Assembly (NCBI GenBank): GCA_031285575.1
Contig: JAITVX010000062.1
Span: 1-10,343 of the forward strand
Length of the DNA: 10,343 nucleotides
Reading direction: 5' to 3'
Origin: Bacteroidales bacterium
Lineage (GTDB): Bacteria; Bacteroidota; Bacteroidia; Bacteroidales; VadinHA17
Shown: positions 5,925-10,343 of the stretch, piece by piece
How the letters are laid out: the number at the start of each line of letters is the position of its first letter
Position numbering within the stretch: position 1 is the first letter of the stretch
Notes under the pieces: model-generated
What the model was told of the DNA's origin: nothing
Databases searched by the model: none
What the model saw: the letters and a program-made list of their open reading frames with translations, nothing else
Made by a program: the position numbers and the translations under genes

Positions 5925-6722
5925 ATGAAAGTTGAAGCAAATCGTATAATTGGAATTTTGCTGTGTTGTATCATGGCTTCGTGCAATACAGCAAAGAAAG
6001 TAATTTATATGCAGGACGCCCCCGACGGCATGACCAAAGAGACAGGTGCTTACGCTGGTATTGTTGTTCAGCCTAAGGATATACTGTCGATAGTTGTTTC
6101 GAGTAGAAACCCGGAACTGGCTATGGGGTTCAACCTTCCATTGCAGCAGTATCAGGCGGGAAGCAGTGAGGCGACTTTCAGTTATCAGCAGCGACTGATA
6201 GGTTATCAGGTAGATATGGAAGGAAATATTGACTATCCGGTGTTCGGAAAGTTGAAAGTGGCGGGGCTGACACGCGAGCAGCTTTCGAGCATGCTTAAAC
6301 AGCGGTTTATTCAGGAAGGACAGATTTTAGATGCCATTGTTACTACGGAGTTTATGAATTTCAAAATATCCGTTCTTGGCGAAGTAAGAAATCCAGGTAC
6401 ATTTAACATAGACGACGACAGAATTACACTGCTTGAAGCGCTTGGCAGGGCTGGCGACCTGACTATTTACGGCCGGCGCGACAATGTGCTTGTACGCCGC
6501 GAAACGGGTGGCCATACCGCTTTCCACCGTGTGGACTTACGTACAGAAGCCCTGATGACGTCGCCTGTTTATTACCTTCAGCAAAACGATGTGGTATATG
6601 TAGAGCCAAATGAAACCTCATCTGCCCGGTCGAGAATAAATGAGAACAGATCTGTAAACGTATGGATTTCACTGACGTCGGTTATGATTTCATTAGCATC
6701 AATGATAATACTGTTAAAATAA
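5925..6722 (+). CDS. Wza-like polysaccharide export outer-membrane lipoprotein
   Basis: This 265-residue lipoprotein belongs to the polysaccharide biosynthesis/export family, which forms the outer-membrane/periplasmic exit channel for capsule or exopolysaccharide. The signal peptide ends in the lipobox MASC with Cys20. A Poly_export domain spans about residues 46-140 (VVQPKDILSIVVSSRNPE... GYQVDMEGNIDYPVFGKLKVAGLTREQL). An SLBB domain follows at about 146-200 (KISVLGEVRNPGTF, ITLLEALGRAGDLTIYGRRDNVLVRR). NDVVYVEPN and a hydrophobic tail (about 246-264) match Bacteroidota homologues that end in a membrane segment. It is shorter than E. coli Wza (about 380), as usual in this phylum. The wzc-like gene starts 6 bp after its stop. 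It is the first gene after the candidate LytTR-regulated promoter and long leader. Confidence 0.92.
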   Translation: MKVEANRIIGILLCCIMASCNTAKKVIYMQDAPDGMTKETGAYAGIVVQPKDILSIVVSSRNPELAMGFNLPLQQYQAGSSEATFSYQQRLIGYQVDMEGNIDYPVFGKLKVAGLTREQLSSMLKQRFIQEGQILDAIVTTEFMNFKISVLGEVRNPGTFNIDDDRITLLEALGRAGDLTIYGRRDNVLVRRETGGHTAFHRVDLRTEALMTSPVYYLQQNDVVYVEPNETSSARSRINENRSVNVWISLTSVMISLASMIILLK

Positions 6723-6728
6723 AATAAT

Positions 6729-9050
6729 ATGGAAAACCAATCTGCTCCAAGAAACGAAGATTTTCAGATATTCCTTTTACTGGAAAGATACCTTAAATAC
6801 TGGCCGTGGTTTGCACTGTCGGTTATATTATGCTGCATGCTTGCCGTTCTGTATATAAAATCGTCCCCGAAGCAATATATGCGGACGGCATCGGTGCAGA
6901 TTCTCGATAATGAACAGAACCAGGATATTACTGCTGCATTCAGCGATCGCAGCCAGCTCAGGTCTTATACCAACGTAAACAACGAGATTGAGGCATTCCG
7001 TTCGCCGCAGCTGGTGCAGGAGGTGGTAAGGCGTCTGAAGCTCGACATCAGCTATGTAACGAAAGAAGGGTTGCGCAGTGTGGATATGTACACTCAGTCG
7101 CCCATCATAGCTGTTTTTCCCGGCTCTCATGAATCGGAAGCATTTTCCTTCAGGGTGAAAATTCTGCCCGGCGGCAGAATCGAGCTGTCGAACTTTGTTG
7201 TAAACCAGTCTAACGTGGAGCAAAGCATAACAACCGATTTCAACAAAGAAACGGCAACCCCTGCCGGTAACATGATGATTTCTCCTTCGCTGTATTATTT
7301 GCCCAACCAGAACTATGCACCTGTTGATATATCGAAAAACGACATTAACAGCGTTGCCATAGCGTTTTCAAAGAGTCTGAACGTTGAACTTTCGGGAAAG
7401 CTGAATACCGTTATCGGATTGAACATGGAAGACGTATCCATTCAGCGTGCGGAGGACTTCCTGAATACCCTGATAACCGTTTATCAGGAAAATCTGATAG
7501 CTGAAAAAAACAAGGCAACCGTCACCACTTTATCTTTTCTCAATGAACGAATTGCAATCACCGCGCAGGAACTTACGGAAATAGACGACAGGCTGGCACG
7601 GTACAAAAGCCGGAATCTGGTTACCGATATCCGCAGCACGGCATCGCTGCAAATGCAGGAATCGCTGCAATATTCAGGAAAAATACAGGATGTTTACAAC
7701 CAGATTAATCTTGTGAGGTTTATACGCGAATATCTTAACGACAACAGCAAAACCACAGAACTGCTGCCAAACGAAACAGGAGTAAATAATCCGGGGCTTG
7801 TATTATCGATTAACAATTACAACGACCTGCTTATACAGCGCAACAAACTGCTTACAAACAGCAGCGCGCAGAATCCTGTAATTATTGAAATGAACAATAA
7901 CCTGACTTCCCTGCGTCAGTCAATTATCCATACAACAGACAATCTGATAGCCATGCTCAACCTGCAGCTGTCGGGGTTGATGTCGCAGGAAGAAAAGATG
8001 AACGTAAATATAGCATCCAACCCGGGGCAGGAAAGACACTTGATAACTCTCGAAAGAGAACAGAACATAAAGGAAACTCTTTATCTTTACCTGATGCAGA
8101 AGCGCGAAGAAAACGAAATGTCGCTTATTGTAACCACATCCAATTCGCGTATTATCAGCCCGCCTTCGGGCGAGAAAACACCTGTAAAACCTTCAAGGAA
8201 TAAGGTGTTACTATTAGCGTTATTTATGGGGATGGGTATTCCGGCAGGTATTATTTGGGGTCGCGACACGCTTAATACTACAATTCGCAATAAAAAAGAT
8301 CTTGATAATTTAACTGTTCCGCTACTGGGAGTTATTCCCCAGACAAAAAAGAAAGTGATACCACTTATACAGGAACATGGCTGGGATGTGGTGAATGAAT
8401 CATTCCGTATTGTCCGTACGAATCTGGACTTTATGTGCACGCAGGATACGAAGGTAATTCAATTTATATCACTTGAGTCAGGTACCGGAAAGACTTTTAC
8501 GGCATTAAATTTAGCTATGAGTTTTGCCATTGCAGGACAAAAGGTAGCGCTTTTAGACCTTGACTTGAGGACAGCATCGCTTAGCCGGTTATTAGGCTTT
8601 CCCGACAAGGGTATCTCCAATATGTTAAACAATGGGATGTTGGATGAATCAACATTTATCAAAAAAGATTGTTTCTATCCCGGATTTGATATTATACCTG
8701 CAGGGCCCGTACCGGTTAATCCTTCAGAGTTATTGATGGGCGATAAATTGAAAATGTTGATTGAAAAACTGAAAGATTCATACGATTACGTGTTTATTGA
8801 CAGTACTCCGATTAATTTGGTAGCAGACACTGCCATTGTAGGCAAATTTGCCGATCTGTTCATATTTATTGTTCGTGAAAATTTCACAGACAGGCGTAAA
8901 CTGCCGGAACTCGAAAATATTTACAGTAGAGAAAAAACAAAAAACATGTGTGTGGTTTTAAATGACTCTAATACAGAAATTTCAACCGGAAGATACAATG
9001 CATACTACAGTAAAAAGTTCAAAACTGCAGCCATATTGCCAAAATCATGA
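6729..9050 (+). CDS. Wzc-like polysaccharide co-polymerase with BY-kinase domain
   Basis: This 773-residue inner-membrane protein controls polymer length and export together with Wza. The N-terminal Wzz domain has a first membrane helix (about 26-45), followed by a long periplasmic part with coiled coils. The GNVR-type segment (LEREQNIKETLYLYLMQKREENE) and a proline-rich SPPSGEKTPVKPS lead to the second helix (about 493-513). The cytoplasmic bacterial tyrosine-kinase domain has the oligomerisation motif ExxRxxR (E557, R560, R563), Walker A SGTGKT with K588/T589, Walker A' LLDLDLR (D610, D612) and Walker B VFIDSTP (D691). Differences from usual homologues: Walker A reads LESGTGKT instead of a PGEGK-type loop, and Walker A' has DLDLR instead of DADLR. 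The C-terminal tyrosine cluster is small (Y756, Y759, Y760). The lysine and aspartates are kept, so it is probably active. Confidence 0.93.
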   Translation: MENQSAPRNEDFQIFLLLERYLKYWPWFALSVILCCMLAVLYIKSSPKQYMRTASVQILDNEQNQDITAAFSDRSQLRSYTNVNNEIEAFRSPQLVQEVVRRLKLDISYVTKEGLRSVDMYTQSPIIAVFPGSHESEAFSFRVKILPGGRIELSNFVVNQSNVEQSITTDFNKETATPAGNMMISPSLYYLPNQNYAPVDISKNDINSVAIAFSKSLNVELSGKLNTVIGLNMEDVSIQRAEDFLNTLITVYQENLIAEKNKATVTTLSFLNERIAITAQELTEIDDRLARYKSRNLVTDIRSTASLQMQESLQYSGKIQDVYNQINLVRFIREYLNDNSKTTELLPNETGVNNPGLVLSINNYNDLLIQRNKLLTNSSAQNPVIIEMNNNLTSLRQSIIHTTDNLIAMLNLQLSGLMSQEEKMNVNIASNPGQERHLITLEREQNIKETLYLYLMQKREENEMSLIVTTSNSRIISPPSGEKTPVKPSRNKVLLLALFMGMGIPAGIIWGRDTLNTTIRNKKDLDNLTVPLLGVIPQTKKKVIPLIQEHGWDVVNESFRIVRTNLDFMCTQDTKVIQFISLESGTGKTFTALNLAMSFAIAGQKVALLDLDLRTASLSRLLGFPDKGISNMLNNGMLDESTFIKKDCFYPGFDIIPAGPVPVNPSELLMGDKLKMLIEKLKDSYDYVFIDSTPINLVADTAIVGKFADLFIFIVRENFTDRRKLPELENIYSREKTKNMCVVLNDSNTEISTGRYNAYYSKKFKTAAILPKS

Positions 9051-9100
9051 TTTATTGTTACATTGAAAAAAATAAGTACATCCTCTAATCTTTTTATTGC

Positions 9101-9514
9101 TTGAAAACAAAAATCATAGAGTTGCCTAAAATACTTGATGCACGGGGTAATCTTTCGTTTATTGAGGAAAATAATCAGATTCCGTTCAAAATAGAACGAG
9201 CATACTGGATTTATGATGTGCCGGGAGGAACCGCTCGCGGTGGACATGCTTTTAAAGAACAATGTGAATTTATTGTAGCTCTGTCGGGTAGTTTTGATGT
9301 GATATTGGAGGAGGAAAAAGATAAGCGTACTTTTCACCTAAATCGTTCACATTATGGTTTATATGTGCCCAATATGGTTTGGCGGCAAATGGAAAATTTT
9401 TCGAGCAATTCAATAGCCTTGGTATTGGCTTCCACTTCGTTTGACGAAAATGATTACATCAGGGAATATAATCAATACATTCAATTCAAAAAAAAGGATG
9501 ATAGAAGCTTTTAA
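9101..9514 (+). CDS. FdtA/QdtA-type sugar-nucleotide 3,4-ketoisomerase paralogue with HAF motif
   Basis: This 137-residue single-domain cupin belongs to the WxcM-like/FdtA family. Such enzymes isomerise dTDP-4-keto-6-deoxyglucose to the 3-keto sugar before amination. Visible motifs are DARGNLSFIEENNQIPF, RAYWIYDVPGG, RGGHAFKEQ, SGSFDVIL, HYGLYVPNMVWRQMENFSS and DENDYIREYNQY. Family members carry HAH in the RGGHAH motif. Here it is His49-Ala-Phe51, so the second histidine, an active-site residue by the FdtA structural literature as I recall it, is missing. The start is TTG at 9101: an in-frame TAA at 9086 excludes earlier starts, and the N-terminus MKTKIIELPKI fits the family. The stop overlaps the next gene by 17 nt. 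It may have changed specificity, be inactive, or work with the second copy. Confidence 0.85.
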   Translation: MKTKIIELPKILDARGNLSFIEENNQIPFKIERAYWIYDVPGGTARGGHAFKEQCEFIVALSGSFDVILEEEKDKRTFHLNRSHYGLYVPNMVWRQMENFSSNSIALVLASTSFDENDYIREYNQYIQFKKKDDRSF

Positions 9515-9941
9515 ATCTACCGTATATAATTGTGGTGTTATTGAATTGGGTAAGCATCACAGAGAACAAGGCAACCTGACCGTTGTAGAAAACAATATTA
9601 CCATACCGTTTGAAGTAAAACGTATTTACTACCTGTATGATGTGCCTGGCGGCGAGTCGCGTGGAGGACATGCGCATAAAGAGTTGCACCAGTTGCTTAT
9701 TGCTGCGGGTGGAAGTTTTGACGTGATTATTGACGATGGTAATGTGAAACGTACCATTACTCTCAACAGACCTTATTATGGCTTATTGATTGTTCCTGGA
9801 ATTTGGCGGGAATTAATAAATTTTTCGTCGGGAGCTACTTGTTTGGTTCTAGCCTCTGAGAAATACGACGAAGCAGATTATATCAGAGATTACGATATAT
9901 TTAAACTTGAAAAATTACAAAATAGATTGGCTGTGGTATAA
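9498..9941 (+). CDS. FdtA/QdtA-type sugar-nucleotide 3,4-ketoisomerase (intact HxH)
   Basis: This second FdtA-family cupin is about half identical to the preceding paralogue in the core. The chosen ATG at 9498 gives 147 residues and sits behind AAAAAGG. An ATG at 9441 would add 19 residues overlapping the previous gene far more. Motifs: IPFEVKRIYYLYDVPGG, RGGHAHKEL (His58, His60), GGSFDVIIDDG, GIWRELINFSSGATCLVLAS and DEADYIRDYDIF. The HxH pair is intact, so this copy is the likelier active enzyme. One usual feature is altered: the N-terminal D-x-R-G loop reads HREQGNLTVVEN. The expected product is a dTDP-3-keto-6-deoxyhexose for 3-aminotransfer. The aminotransferase is not in the window. Confidence 0.9.
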   Translation: MIEAFKSTVYNCGVIELGKHHREQGNLTVVENNITIPFEVKRIYYLYDVPGGESRGGHAHKELHQLLIAAGGSFDVIIDDGNVKRTITLNRPYYGLLIVPGIWRELINFSSGATCLVLASEKYDEADYIRDYDIFKLEKLQNRLAVV

Positions 9942-9959
9942 AATTATGTTTATAAATTA

Positions 9960-9987
9960 TTTTGATTATTTTTGCGCCTAATCAAAA
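9960..9987. other. AT-rich 9-bp inverted repeat between ketoisomerase and acyltransferase genes
   Basis: TTTTGATTA (9960-9968) and TAATCAAAA (9979-9987) are perfect inverted repeats around a 10-nt centre TTTTTGCGCC. The left arm overlaps a TAnnTTTG-like box, TATTTTTG (9967-9974), but no good -33 is visible. It could be a weak terminator hairpin, which would reduce transcription into the next gene, or an operator. Confidence 0.35.
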
Positions 9988-10050
9988 AATTGCCACATAG
10001 AATGTCAGCCCCTCTTTATTAGCAACATAAAATAAACTACAGCCAAACTA

Positions 10051-10343
10051 ATGAATACTATCAGCAACAAAGCAACAGTGGCAAAAACAGCGATCATTCA
10101 CGATGGCGTAATTATAGAAGAAGGAGTAGTTATCCACGACTATGTGATTATATACCCAAATACCATCATTAAGAAAAATGTAGAAATACTTGATCACTGT
10201 GTTTTAGGTAAACTTCCAACATCGCCAGGTTCCACCTCACGGCAGTTAAAAGAGGTCTATCCTCCATTAATTATTGACGAAAACACTATCCTGTGCCCAT
10301 TTGTATCCGTATATACAGGGACGAAAATAGGGAAGAATACATT
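10051..10343 (+). CDS. Left-handed beta-helix (hexapeptide-repeat) acyltransferase, N-terminal part
   Basis: The frame opens at ATG 10051 and runs off the window after 97 codons. It shows the I/V-G-x-x-x-x hexapeptide pattern of LbH acyltransferases: ATVAKTAIIHDGVIIEEGVVIHDYVIIYPNTIIKKNVEIL, and later DENTILCPFVSVYTGTKIGKNT. A non-helical insertion containing GKLPTSPGSTSRQLKEVYPP interrupts the coils and may form part of the active site. After two FdtA-type ketoisomerases the likely job is N-acetylating the 3-amino sugar nucleotide (FdtC/QdtC-like role). Another sugar O- or N-acyltransferase is equally possible from the visible part. It starts about 110 bp after the previous gene, a larger gap than between the other genes of this cluster. 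Confidence 0.8.
   Translation, partial: MNTISNKATVAKTAIIHDGVIIEEGVVIHDYVIIYPNTIIKKNVEILDHCVLGKLPTSPGSTSRQLKEVYPPLIIDENTILCPFVSVYTGTKIGKNT

Noticed and set aside
5699..5986. Leftward 95-codon open frame in the divergent region
   Set aside because: It overlaps the start of the wza-like gene on the opposite strand and the predicted promoter and leader, shows no family signature, and has no promoter of its own.
9441..9497. Extended start of the second ketoisomerase at ATG 9441
   Set aside because: The extra 19 residues are out-of-frame sequence of the previous gene. ATG 9498, behind AAAAAGG, gives the normal family length.

Overview
The window looks like chromosomal DNA of a Bacteroidota (probably Bacteroidales) bacterium. 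The evidence is a PorP/SprF-type protein of the type IX secretion family, a TonB-dependent receptor paired with a DUF5074/YncE-like surface lipoprotein, a DUF4988-like lipoprotein, a Bacteroides-style Wza/Wzc pair, and promoter-like sequences of the TTG-N19/21-TAnnTTTG type. No species can be named from sequence alone.

Left half (1-4373, all leftward): a vitamin B12 acquisition operon. A Bacteroidota-type promoter (4344-4373) leads into a well-preserved cobalamin riboswitch (about 4158-4315). Then come a BtuB-like TonB-dependent outer-membrane receptor (1964-4030) and, with a 1-nt stop/start overlap, a BtuG-like beta-propeller lipoprotein (795-1964). About 420 bp of repeats follow: a 23-bp tandem palindrome array, two copies of a 73-74 bp nested-palindrome element, and 21-bp tandem units made from the end of that element. 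Beyond them lies the 5' part of a coiled-coil, DUF4988-like lipoprotein (1-372), cut by the window edge.

Middle (4374-5924): an orphan PorP/SprF gene (4445-5503, leftward) and a divergent intergenic region. This region holds a candidate LytTR-type direct-repeat operator (5649-5678), a candidate promoter (5689-5720) and a leader of about 200 nt with a 5' stem-loop and a 31-codon small ORF.

Right half (5925-10343, rightward): the start of a capsule/exopolysaccharide cluster. It has a Wza-like export lipoprotein and a Wzc-like polysaccharide co-polymerase/BY-kinase. Two tandem, overlapping FdtA/QdtA-type sugar-nucleotide 3,4-ketoisomerase paralogues follow, the first lacking the second histidine of the family HxH motif. 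A left-handed beta-helix acyltransferase starts at 10051 and runs off the edge. Ketoisomerase plus acyltransferase suggests synthesis of a dTDP-3-acylamino-3,6-dideoxyhexose (Fuc3NAc/Qui3NAc type) for the surface glycan. By eye the DNA becomes clearly more AT-rich from about 9050 on, as is common for the variable part of glycan loci.

No completely new system is evident. The least expected items are the covarying 23-bp palindrome array, the LytTR-like operator before the capsule operon, the leader, and the ketoisomerase pair with one altered active-site motif.
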